From VFZS01 sp964353255 (GTDB lineage Bacteria; Acidobacteriota; Terriglobia; Bryobacterales; Bryobacteraceae): a stretch of 35,214 bases of DNA. The position numbers and the translations under genes are program-made. Of the stretch, positions 24,614-32,055 are shown one piece after another. The stretch covers positions 1 to 35,214 of the forward strand of contig CAYGVJ010000051.1 in NCBI GenBank assembly GCA_964353255.1, read 5' to 3'. The first letter of the stretch is position 1. Each line of letters starts with the position of its first letter. The notes beneath the pieces are model-generated. The model made no database searches and had not been told where the DNA came from. It saw only the letters and a list, made by a program, of their open reading frames with translations.

Positions 24614-25078
24614 TCACTCGCCGGTAGCCGGGACCGCGATCACCGCCTTGCCCATACGCAGCACTCCGCCCCGATACAGCACCGCCGGGGCCAGCACCTC
24701 GGCCACCCGCGGCCCGGTCAGACCGGGTTGCGGCCGCTGGGCTACGTTCTCCAGCAACTCCGTCAACTCGCCTTGGAAAGGCTCGCCCTCGGGGGCAACG
24801 AGCACGATTCCGGCCTGCGCCAGCGCCTCCTGCAATCGGGCCAGCGCCACCGGAAGCTGCTCGGGTGCGGCGTGCCTCAGCCGGTGCGCCACCGCCGCCA
24901 CGGCGGCCAGCGCCCGCAGCAGACCTGCGCGCTCTTCGGCCGCCTGGCGGCTCTGTTCGGCCCGCCGCTGGTGCTCCGCCCGCAAAGCCCGCCAGGCCAC
25001 CGTCACCAGCGGCGTCTCCGCTGACGTCCCCGGCGGCACCGGCCGGGGGCTGTCCTCCAAAATCAACCGTTTGTCCAT
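24614..25078 (-). CDS. Divergent GrpE-like protein
   Basis: 154 residues. An N-terminal ~25-residue tail is followed by a helical segment (RALRAEHQRRAEQSRQAAEERAG reading, residues ~30-70). A C-terminal beta region has the GrpE order: AGIVLVAPEGEPFQGELTEL, corresponding to the GEPFDPxxHEAV motif, then a strand VAEVLAPAVLYRGGVLRM matching the VVEVLxxGYxLxGRVLRPAxVxV strand pair. The histidine of GrpE is replaced by threonine. This is a by-eye alignment, so the call is an inference. Start: ATG at 25078 with AGGAG six bases upstream. It lies directly upstream (51 bp) of an Hsp70 gene, the same arrangement as the clearer GrpE at 18928-19551. If correct, the cluster holds two exchange factors. Confidence 0.6.
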   Translation of the reverse strand: MDKRLILEDSPRPVPPGTSAETPLVTVAWRALRAEHQRRAEQSRQAAEERAGLLRALAAVAAVAHRLRHAAPEQLPVALARLQEALAQAGIVLVAPEGEPFQGELTELLENVAQRPQPGLTGPRVAEVLAPAVLYRGGVLRMGKAVIAVPATGE

Positions 25079-25167
25079 TGTAATCTCCTCTGGGTGGTTC
25101 AGCTAGTCCCAGCCTTGTGCAACCGTTCCAGTACCCCGCCGTGGGACATGGCTCCCGCCTTGTCCAG

Positions 25168-25245
25168 CCGGCCGCCAGGCCGGCCAGTGCATCCACACAG
25201 GCACGAATGCCTGTGCCACCGGTGGCACAGGCTTTCCAGCCTGTG
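25168..25245. repeat. Array of short perfect hairpins within the cluster
   Basis: Three stem-loops are visible: 25168-25183 (six-base-pair stem, loop GCCA), 25196-25215 (eight pairs, loop CGAA) and 25226-25245 (eight pairs, loop TTCC). The last two are joined through the palindrome GCCACCGGTGGC (25215-25226). The two eight-pair hairpins share the CACAGGC stem core. They fill most of the 196-bp gap between the GrpE-like and J-like genes. They look like dispersed intergenic repeats rather than a terminator (no T-run). Confidence 0.8.
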
Positions 25246-25274
25246 TTTGTGGGCAGGCCGGAGGCATACCCACT

Positions 25275-25754
25275 TCACTCCTGGCGCCCCCCAAACGGCG
25301 GTGGCAGATTCAGCTCCAAGGCGCCAAAGGAGGGATCCGGGCCCGGCCCGGCGGCGAGAAACTCCCGCACCAGGGCGGTGAAAGCGCCTTCAAGTGCGCG
25401 GAGGTTTTCGAGCACCAGCTTGCCCGGCTCCTCGCCGGCCAGCAACTTGGCAGCCTCCCGCGCCCGCTTCCGCACCTCATCCAGCGGCGGGCGCTCGGCG
25501 GCGTGGGCCAGCAACTCCTCGGCGATTCGCTGCCGCGCATCCAGCAGCATCTGCTCGGCGGCGTTGATCTCCGTGTCGGTGACCGGCTGGCCGGTAATGC
25601 GGTGCGCTTCAGGATCCCGGGCGATGCGCTTGGTCTCTTCGATGAGTTGCACCAGGATTCTGTGACGCGCGACCTCGCGCGGCACCCGCGCCACGCGGAA
25701 AGCGTTCCTCACGTAAGGGTTCCTGTCCAGCGGACCGCGGCGCCACAGGCTCAT
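25275..25754 (-). CDS. Hypothetical protein, possibly a degenerate J domain
   Basis: 159 residues. The ATG (25752-25754) overlaps the upstream stop as ATGA; the frame continues upstream without protein-like composition. The sequence begins with NPYVRNAFRVARVPREVARHRI (positions ~11-32), continues with a helix, then INAAEQMLLDARQRIAEELL (about 64-83), then charged helices and a proline-rich tail. The NPY start, the xVPxExxRHR helix and the I-N-x-A-x-x-x-L-x-D-x-x-x-R helix parallel helices I, II and IV of J domains. The HPD motif needed to stimulate Hsp70 is missing. J-like ancestry is therefore speculative; the safe call is a cytoplasmic helical protein of unknown function coupled to the next helical-repeat gene. 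Confidence 0.6.
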   Translation of the reverse strand: MSLWRRGPLDRNPYVRNAFRVARVPREVARHRILVQLIEETKRIARDPEAHRITGQPVTDTEINAAEQMLLDARQRIAEELLAHAAERPPLDEVRKRAREAAKLLAGEEPGKLVLENLRALEGAFTALVREFLAAGPGPDPSFGALELNLPPPFGGRQE

Positions 25755-27025
25755 CCGCGCCCCCCCAGCCGAAGCTCGGTTTCCAGCCGCGTCACAATGT
25801 CCCGGCACTGGGTCAGGGCCTGTTCCAGGTGCTGGACCAGCTCCCGGGCGGCAGGCCGCGCCGCGAGCGCTTCCTCAAGGTCGGCAATCGCCTGGCGGTA
25901 CAGCCGGATGCCGGCGGCCCGCTTGGTGCGTTCATCTACGTCTCTGTCCCGGCCGACCTCGGCAGCTTCGCGGTCCAGGCAGCCCACCCGGCGAAAAAGG
26001 CAGATGGCATAGAGGTTGCGCAGCGGCGCTTCTTCCGGGCAGTCGCGGCCCGCCAAGCGGCCCCACCAGATTCCCACCTCCGCGGCTTCCCGTGCCGTCA
26101 CTCGGTCCCCGCCGGTCACTGCGGCGAAGGCGCGATCATTCGAGCGCCTCCCTAGCCCCACGGCCAGCTCCTCCAACGCGCGCCGGGCCAGAGGGTCGCG
26201 GGCCAGGTCGGGGTGCTCGGCCAGCCGGCCGGCGTGTGGCCGGGCGCGTTGCTCGGCGGCGACGATCTCGTCCCAGTTGTCCTTGTAGGAAAGACCGGAG
26301 ATCAGCTCTTCGCCGATCTCAGCATGGATCCGCAACGCCGGCAGGTGGTCCGGGAACAGCGCCAGGAAGCGCTCGATCAACGTGAGCGCCGACTCGAAGT
26401 TGCGGGTCGCCTTAGCCTCGGGCACCGAGCCGGTCATGGCGTCGAACACCTTGTCGGTGAGGCGACGCCGCACGGCTGGCGGAATCGAAGCCCGCCGCAC
26501 GATCTCCAGATGCGCGTTGGCGCGATCGGGAGTCTGGCTCTCCGAGTACCGCCGGATGAAATCGACATGGACGTCCAGCAGGTCTTCGAGAAGATCCCGG
26601 CGCAAGGCGGCCACCGGCGAGGCCGCGGCCTCCGGATCGCATTCGCGGTACTTGCGCTCCAGGCGGTTCCAGAACTCAGCCGAGGCGGCAATAACGCGCC
26701 AGTAGCCCAGGGCGCGCTCCCACTCGCGGGCGGCCCACCCGCCGCCGGCCAGCTCCAGGTCCCAAGCTCGGGCATGGTGCGCGATGGCCAGGTGGTGTAC
26801 CACGCCGATGTCTTCCGGATCGCGGGCGTGGGCGACGGCCAGTTCACCCAGGGCCGGCTCGGTATACGGCAGCGGGCCCTGGGGGTCTCCTTCGGCGTCG
26901 CGCTCTTGTAACTGCTCCCAGGCCCGGCTCAATGCCATGCGCCCCATTGCCTCCTCGACCGCGGCGCGGCTCCGGCGGATGAGTTCCCGTACCTCGCGCT
27001 TCGGCGTCTCCGGCATGCTCTTCAC
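25751..27025 (-). CDS. Helical-repeat (TPR-like) protein
   Basis: 424 residues, nearly all helical, with alternating amphipathic segments of TPR-like length (for example PALGELAVAHARDPEDIGV, the ESALTLIERFLALFPDHLPA segment, and IRLYRQAIADLEEALAARP at the C-terminus). No catalytic motifs or membrane helices are seen. The GTG at 27025 directly follows the kinase stop (TGAGTG); an ATG nine bases later (27016) is an equally possible start, and neither has an ideally spaced site. Its stop overlaps the start of the J-like gene. Proteins like this commonly scaffold multi-protein complexes; here it sits between the kinase and the chaperone genes. Family not recognised. Confidence 0.75.
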   Translation of the reverse strand: MKSMPETPKREVRELIRRSRAAVEEAMGRMALSRAWEQLQERDAEGDPQGPLPYTEPALGELAVAHARDPEDIGVVHHLAIAHHARAWDLELAGGGWAAREWERALGYWRVIAASAEFWNRLERKYRECDPEAAASPVAALRRDLLEDLLDVHVDFIRRYSESQTPDRANAHLEIVRRASIPPAVRRRLTDKVFDAMTGSVPEAKATRNFESALTLIERFLALFPDHLPALRIHAEIGEELISGLSYKDNWDEIVAAEQRARPHAGRLAEHPDLARDPLARRALEELAVGLGRRSNDRAFAAVTGGDRVTAREAAEVGIWWGRLAGRDCPEEAPLRNLYAICLFRRVGCLDREAAEVGRDRDVDERTKRAAGIRLYRQAIADLEEALAARPAARELVQHLEQALTQCRDIVTRLETELRLGGRG

Positions 27026-28336
27026 TCACTCCATGTCCGCGCAGTGGTTGGCCTCTTGTATGAAGCTGGCCGCCAGGGGTGACCCGACCGACTCGTAGTA
27101 GCGAGCCATCGCCAGGCACGTCGAGCGGCACCGCCGGCGCCGGTAGCCCTCCTGGGCCAGCGTGCCCGCATCCGTCCCGCGCCCATCCCGAATCAGGCAC
27201 TCGACCATCAGCACGTACGCCCGACCGACCACCATGCTGTTGGGGACCTTCTCGCGGTTGAGTTGCATGGCCTGCTCGAGGAGGGCCTTGTACCCGCCGA
27301 GATCGCCGTCCCGAAGGCGCTGTTCCGCTTCGCCGATCAACCGGCGGACGGCGGCCCAGGGTTGCTCGACGGTGGGGCGCGGAACATCCAGCCGGACCTT
27401 GGCCGCTTCCCAGGCCGCCAGCAACTGACCCGCATCGCCATAGATCCGCGCCTGCATCTCAAGCCGAAGCGCGTCACAGATCACCTGGCCCAGCGCCGGA
27501 CGCGGCTTGATCTCCTCGTGGTGCTCCAGGGGTCTCAGGTCGAGCTGGCTGCGGGCGGCCAGATGCAGCCGGCGCAGCTCGGGGTGCTTTTCCTCATCCG
27601 TGCCCCGCAAGTGCACGCCCACCTCGACGAACGGGTTCACGCCGGTGAGCAGCTCGAAGAACAGCAGGCCCAGCATGTAGACGTCGCTCTTCTTCGAGCA
27701 GATGTTCTGGGAGAACGACTCGGGCGCCAGGTGCGCCAGATCGCCGCCGCTGGCCACCCATCCCAACAGCCGGTCCACCTCGACGGCCAGGCCGAAGTCG
27801 GTGACCTTCAGCACGTCGCAGCCGTCCTCGCGCAGGATCACCAGAACGTTGCTGGGTTTCAAGTCCCGGTGCACTATGTCGTTCTGGTGCATGAAGGCCA
27901 CGGCTTTGAGGATCTGGTCGAAACAAGCCACCGCGCGGGTCAGCGGGAAACGCCCGGTGCGCAGGCAGCGTTTGAGGCTCCCGCCGCGCACCAGCTCCAT
28001 CACCACGTAGGGGTGACCGGCCAGGGGCTCGCCGGGCGGGCACAGCCCGGCGTCGTAGACAGTGACGAAATGCTGCCGCAGCGCCGGGTCGCCCGCTTCG
28101 TCGGCCAGCTTGGCCATCAGCAGCGCGTCGCCGAAGGTGCGCCGGGCCTCGACCTCGCTCATGGGCCGCTTGGCGATCTTGATGGCCACCTCGCGGAGCG
28201 GCACGCCATAGGCCATCTGCCGGGCGCGGTAAACCACGCCGAAATTGCCCTCGTCGAGGCGGTGCGTCAATTCGTAGCGGCCGGCGATGACTTCGCCGTC
28301 CGGCGCGGGCATCTTGGGAACGGCAGCTTCGGGCAT
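27026..28336 (-). CDS. Soluble Ser/Thr protein kinase with helical C-terminal extension
   Basis: 436 residues from the ATG at 28336 (GGGAG about seven bases upstream). The Hanks-type kinase domain (about 20-285) shows the nucleotide loop LDEGNFGVVY (27-36), in which the first loop glycine is aspartate (D28), the VAIK lysine K53, catalytic HRDLKPSN (156-163), DFG (180-182) and APE (204-206). All catalytic residues are present, so it should be active. About 150 residues of helical, TPR-like sequence follow. There is no transmembrane or PASTA region, so unlike PknB it is cytoplasmic and lacks a muropeptide sensor. It is presumably the writer for the two FHA proteins and the counterpart of the PP2C phosphatase in the same cluster. 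Confidence 0.94.
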   Translation of the reverse strand: MPEAAVPKMPAPDGEVIAGRYELTHRLDEGNFGVVYRARQMAYGVPLREVAIKIAKRPMSEVEARRTFGDALLMAKLADEAGDPALRQHFVTVYDAGLCPPGEPLAGHPYVVMELVRGGSLKRCLRTGRFPLTRAVACFDQILKAVAFMHQNDIVHRDLKPSNVLVILREDGCDVLKVTDFGLAVEVDRLLGWVASGGDLAHLAPESFSQNICSKKSDVYMLGLLFFELLTGVNPFVEVGVHLRGTDEEKHPELRRLHLAARSQLDLRPLEHHEEIKPRPALGQVICDALRLEMQARIYGDAGQLLAAWEAAKVRLDVPRPTVEQPWAAVRRLIGEAEQRLRDGDLGGYKALLEQAMQLNREKVPNSMVVGRAYVLMVECLIRDGRGTDAGTLAQEGYRRRRCRSTCLAMARYYESVGSPLAASFIQEANHCADME

Positions 28337-28347
28337 CTTCGGGCTCC

Positions 28348-30294
28348 CTAGGCGCCGGCGGACTCGACCGAGCCGGCGGGCTCGCAATCGGGGTCCGGGC
28401 TTTCCCGCACCGCGCGGACCTTCAGATTCACCGGCGGCGAGCAGGAATTCCGCACCACGAAGTCGATGACCGGAGTGATGACTACCGACTGCGCCAGCCG
28501 GCGCACTGCCCGCGCTCCTTCGCCGATTTGGTCGCAGTAGTCGCCAATAGAGGCGGCCACGTTGGCCTCCAGCGTGACGTGGATCTTCCGCTCCCGGCGC
28601 AGCCGCTCCAGCTCGCCCTCCAGCACCCGCTGCGCGATCTCCCGGTAGTCCTGCCTCTCCAGCGTGCGGAACAGGATGATCTCGTCCAGCCGGTTCAGGA
28701 ACTCGATCCGGAACTCGTGCTTGCGGAACTCCTCGCGCAGCCGCTTGCGCAGCACGGTGCGCCAGTTGGGGTTGCCGGCGATCTCGCGCCACAGCTTGCT
28801 CAAGTCTTCGGCGCCGACGTTGCTGGTCAGAATCACCAGGCATTGACCGCCGTCGCGCAGCGGCCCGGCGGGGTCGTCGATGCGGCCCTCGTCGATGAAC
28901 CGCAGCAGCGCGTCCAGGACCCTGGGATGCGCCTTCTCGACCTCGTCGAAGAGCACCACCGCGCGCGGCTTGTCCCGCAGACCGTTGGTGAGCTTGCCCT
29001 CCCCGTAGCCGATGTAGCCCGGAGGCGCGCCCACGAAGATGTTCATGCTCTCCGGCGCGTTGAACTGCCCCATCTCCAGGAAGATCAGGTTCTCCTCCGA
29101 ACCGTATACGGCGCGGGCGAGTTCCTTGGCCATCTCGGTCTTGCCGCTGCCGGATTGCCCGCAGAACAGGAACACGCCGACCGGGCGGCCGGGCGTGGAG
29201 AAGCCGAAGCGCATGCGCTGCACGTAGGGCAGGATGCGCTCGATGGAGTCGTCCTGGCCCACCAGCCGCTGCTGCATCCGCTCGCGCACCACTTTGATGT
29301 CGGCCATCTGGAAAGGCTCTTCTTCCTTCTCGTCGCTCAGGTCGAAGCGCTCGGCCGCCTGGGTGAGAGCCGCCAGGTTGACCTTCTCGTTCTCCAGGAT
29401 TCCTCGGGCCGCGCTGTCCATGGCCAGAAAAGCGCGCAACAGGTGAGGCTCGGCGATCCGCGGGGCGTGGTCGCGCCCGGTCACCTCGCCCGCGCGGGCC
29501 AAGACGCGCTGAAGCAGGGCTTGCATGTGCGGGCGGTCCAGGGGCGCCGTGCTGCGAACCCGCCGAGCGCGGCTGCGCAGGCTCAGCATGAGCGCCTCCT
29601 GGAGCCGCCGCGGCCCGATGCCCTGCTGGTGCAGACCCAGGTGCGTGGCCCCGCCTTCGTACTCGAGCAGACCCAGGAGCAGGTGACGCAGGTCGGCCGC
29701 CTCATAGCCCAGCGACTCGGTCTCAGTCCGCATCAGCGCGATGACCTTCTTGCCGCCCGGCGAGAACTTGCCCAGATCGAGCTTGCCGTCCACGGTGAAG
29801 GGCTCCACGGCCACCACCGGCTCGACCAGCTGCCGAAGCTGCTGGTGCCAGCGCTCCACGTCAATGCCGGCCTCCTGAAACAGCGTGCCGACGCGTTGGG
29901 ACAGGTTCTCCAGCGCGCCGAGCAGGAGCACCGCCTCGGAGATACGGGGCAGGCGGAACTGCTGGCCGTAGGCGCGGGCCGCCTCCAGCGTGCCCCGGCC
30001 AGTCTCGCCCAGGCAGTCTTCGGTGAAGCGCGCCGGCGGCGGCCCGCCGGCGCCTCGCGCCACGCAGTCGGCCAGGCCGGCTTCCCACTGTTCGGGTGTG
30101 ATTCCCAGGTGCGCCAGCTCGCTGCGGGTCAATCCGGGCGCCTTGGCCAGAACCATCAGGAAATGAGTGCTCTCCACCTTGGCGCTGTCGGTACGAACGA
30201 CCGCCGCCAGCACGTCGTTGAGGTCGTGAGTCGCTTGGCGCACGTCCGTCTCGAAGACCTGCGCGTTCAGAACGCCGCTAAGGAAAAGGTCCAT
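28348..30294 (-). CDS. Clp/Hsp100-type AAA+ unfoldase, single AAA+ module, doubled N domain
   Basis: 648 residues. The first ~320 contain four Clp-N half-repeats (about 14-80, 90-157, 175-240, 252-318), that is two Clp-N domains; canonical ClpA/B have one. Only one AAA+ module follows, of the second (D2) type: Walker A GQSGSGKT (379-386), pore loop GYIGY (426-430), Walker B VVLFDE (446-451), sensor 1 TSN (490-492), arginine finger region NRLDE (534-538) and sensor 2 GARAVRR (593-599). D1 and the ClpB middle domain are missing, and no IGF/IGL ClpP-docking loop is seen, so it is probably a disaggregase or remodeller rather than a protease subunit. Start: ATG at 30294 with CGGAG seven bases upstream. 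It sits with three Hsp70 genes, the natural partners of ClpB. Confidence 0.92.
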   Translation of the reverse strand: MDLFLSGVLNAQVFETDVRQATHDLNDVLAAVVRTDSAKVESTHFLMVLAKAPGLTRSELAHLGITPEQWEAGLADCVARGAGGPPPARFTEDCLGETGRGTLEAARAYGQQFRLPRISEAVLLLGALENLSQRVGTLFQEAGIDVERWHQQLRQLVEPVVAVEPFTVDGKLDLGKFSPGGKKVIALMRTETESLGYEAADLRHLLLGLLEYEGGATHLGLHQQGIGPRRLQEALMLSLRSRARRVRSTAPLDRPHMQALLQRVLARAGEVTGRDHAPRIAEPHLLRAFLAMDSAARGILENEKVNLAALTQAAERFDLSDEKEEEPFQMADIKVVRERMQQRLVGQDDSIERILPYVQRMRFGFSTPGRPVGVFLFCGQSGSGKTEMAKELARAVYGSEENLIFLEMGQFNAPESMNIFVGAPPGYIGYGEGKLTNGLRDKPRAVVLFDEVEKAHPRVLDALLRFIDEGRIDDPAGPLRDGGQCLVILTSNVGAEDLSKLWREIAGNPNWRTVLRKRLREEFRKHEFRIEFLNRLDEIILFRTLERQDYREIAQRVLEGELERLRRERKIHVTLEANVAASIGDYCDQIGEGARAVRRLAQSVVITPVIDFVVRNSCSPPVNLKVRAVRESPDPDCEPAGSVESAGA

Positions 30295-30313
30295 GGCAAA
30301 CTCCGCGTTTCGC

Positions 30314-32050
30314 TCAGTCTTGCCCCTCCTGGGGCAGGGAGGCCTGCAGTCGCTGAAGCTCCTGCGCGGCCTCCTCCAGTTGGCCGCCCAGCGCTCGGCT
30401 GAGGGCGTGACGCAGCCGCGTCAGGGCCGCCAATTCCAGGGCCCAGGGCCGGCCCCTGCGCTCGAGGCTGGCGGCCAGTTCGAGCGCCTCATCCCAGTTG
30501 CCGTCATCGCAGCACGCCCCAAGCGCCCGCCGGGCAGCAAGCTGGGGATCCGCGGGGCAGCGCTCCGGCCAGCGCTCGCCCGCGGCTTTGATGAACTCCT
30601 TGATTCTGGCAATCTCGGGCCCCTCGCCACACACCAGGCGCAGGGCGGCTCGGGTTTCCCTGGGCAGGCGCAAGGTCTCCAGCTCGGCGTCCGGGACCGT
30701 GCCGCCGGAGACTAGCCTGCGCAAGAGGGCGCACAGAGCCGCCGGCGCGCCCTCGCGCTCGGCTGCATCCAGCACGGCTTGAGCCGCCGGCGGATCTTCC
30801 GCGGCCGCAAGCTTCATCAACATGCGTGCCGCCGCCAGCCGCTCCGGCGCCGCCCCGGCGTTCTCGTAGGCACGAACCGCTTCCTCGGATTGGCCCAGGC
30901 CCAGCAGCGCGTCCCCGGCGTAGACCAGCCTTCCCCCGCCTGCCGCGCGCTCGGCCTCCAGCCAGGCGCGCTGGCGGAGCAGCGCCCGAAAATCCCGCGC
31001 GGCGCGTGCGGGATCCCTGTCGAGAAAGCCCGGCGCGCGAAAGAACATGCTGTCTCCGCTCAGAGGCAGGTTCCCGAGTTCGTGCCAGGCCCGGTCCATC
31101 CGGTGCGCCACCTGGCTACGGCGCCAGCCCTTGCCGCCGCGCATCGACTCGAGTTCGCGGCAATCCATGAAAAGCTGCCGGGCGCCCTCGAGCGACTTTG
31201 TCCCGCCGCAACCCAACCGCCAGGAAGCCGCCGCCGCGCTCCACTCGCCGCGGCGCTCCGCCAGCGCGGTTCGCAGCGCGAATTCCTGCCGCCGCCACCC
31301 TCGACGCCCAACCGCCCAAGTGTAACGTGCCGGCTCGTGCGGCGCCGCCAGCGCTAAGGCCTGCTCGGCTTCGTCGAAGCGGCCCAGTCTGGCCAGCAAG
31401 GCGGTCCGGGCAACACAGATCTGGCGGGTCGGGCGGTCGATGGTCACTACTTCGAGCGCCCGCTCCGGTGCATCCGGAGCGAGCCGGGCGGCCAAGGCCA
31501 GGCGCACCGGCGTTTGGGCCGGGTTCGCGGTCAGCGCGGCTTCCAGAGCTGCCAGGGCCGCGTGCGTAGCGCCCGCCTGCCAGCAAAACAGCGCTTCCAG
31601 GTAGTGCCGCTCCCACTCAGGCAGCGCCGCGGCCTCCGCCGAGGTGAGAACGTCGCCCGGCTCGCGCCACTGCGCCAGCCGCGCGCGCGCCAGCGCCGCG
31701 ACGGCGCGCGTCCCGATGTGCGGAGTTTGGGCTCCGATTCTCACGAGAGCCCACTCGATCGCCTCCGGATCCCCCCCGCAGGCCAGTTGCGTCTCCGCCT
31801 CAAGGAGGCTTACCCAGGCTGCGCCGCCCGCGGGTGGAAGTTGGTCGTCCGTGCCAGGGACGATGCGCGCCGTCCAGCCGGGCTCCAGCTCGTCCGGCAG
31901 CGCTGCCTCCAGCCAGGCATCGGCCTGGGGGAGCGTGAGCGGCCCGCCCGGGGGCAGCAGGCCAGCCAGGGCGTCCCGCTGGCCGCGGGAAGCCAGCCCC
32001 GCCAGGTCCTCGCCCCCGCCAGCCGCCGCGCTGCGTTCGGAATCGCCCAT
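30314..32050 (-). CDS. Large TPR-like helical-repeat protein
   Basis: 578 residues from the ATG at 32050, which lies five bases past the GTPase stop with GAGGT only about three bases upstream. The frame is open for another 1.3 kb but overlaps the GTPase gene in another frame. The sequence is alanine-, leucine- and arginine-rich, all helical, with several TPR-like units (LEALFCWQAGATHAALAALE, LLARLGRFDEAEQALALAAP, AGDALLGLGQSEEAVRAYEN, and a final coiled-coil-like EEAAQELQRLQASL). No enzyme motifs or membrane segments. It probably acts as a scaffold or adaptor between the membrane GTPase encoded upstream and the Clp ATPase encoded downstream (19 bp). Family not recognised. Confidence 0.75.
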   Translation of the reverse strand: MGDSERSAAAGGGEDLAGLASRGQRDALAGLLPPGGPLTLPQADAWLEAALPDELEPGWTARIVPGTDDQLPPAGGAAWVSLLEAETQLACGGDPEAIEWALVRIGAQTPHIGTRAVAALARARLAQWREPGDVLTSAEAAALPEWERHYLEALFCWQAGATHAALAALEAALTANPAQTPVRLALAARLAPDAPERALEVVTIDRPTRQICVARTALLARLGRFDEAEQALALAAPHEPARYTWAVGRRGWRRQEFALRTALAERRGEWSAAAASWRLGCGGTKSLEGARQLFMDCRELESMRGGKGWRRSQVAHRMDRAWHELGNLPLSGDSMFFRAPGFLDRDPARAARDFRALLRQRAWLEAERAAGGGRLVYAGDALLGLGQSEEAVRAYENAGAAPERLAAARMLMKLAAAEDPPAAQAVLDAAEREGAPAALCALLRRLVSGGTVPDAELETLRLPRETRAALRLVCGEGPEIARIKEFIKAAGERWPERCPADPQLAARRALGACCDDGNWDEALELAASLERRGRPWALELAALTRLRHALSRALGGQLEEAAQELQRLQASLPQEGQD

Positions 32051-32055
32051 GGACC

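Noticed and set aside
25168..25245. CRISPR array
   Set aside because: Repeats are short self-complementary hairpins without regular spacers; no cas genes in the window.
28348..30294. ClpA/ClpX-type protease partner
   Set aside because: No ClpP-docking IGF/IGL loop is visible and no ClpP gene is nearby.
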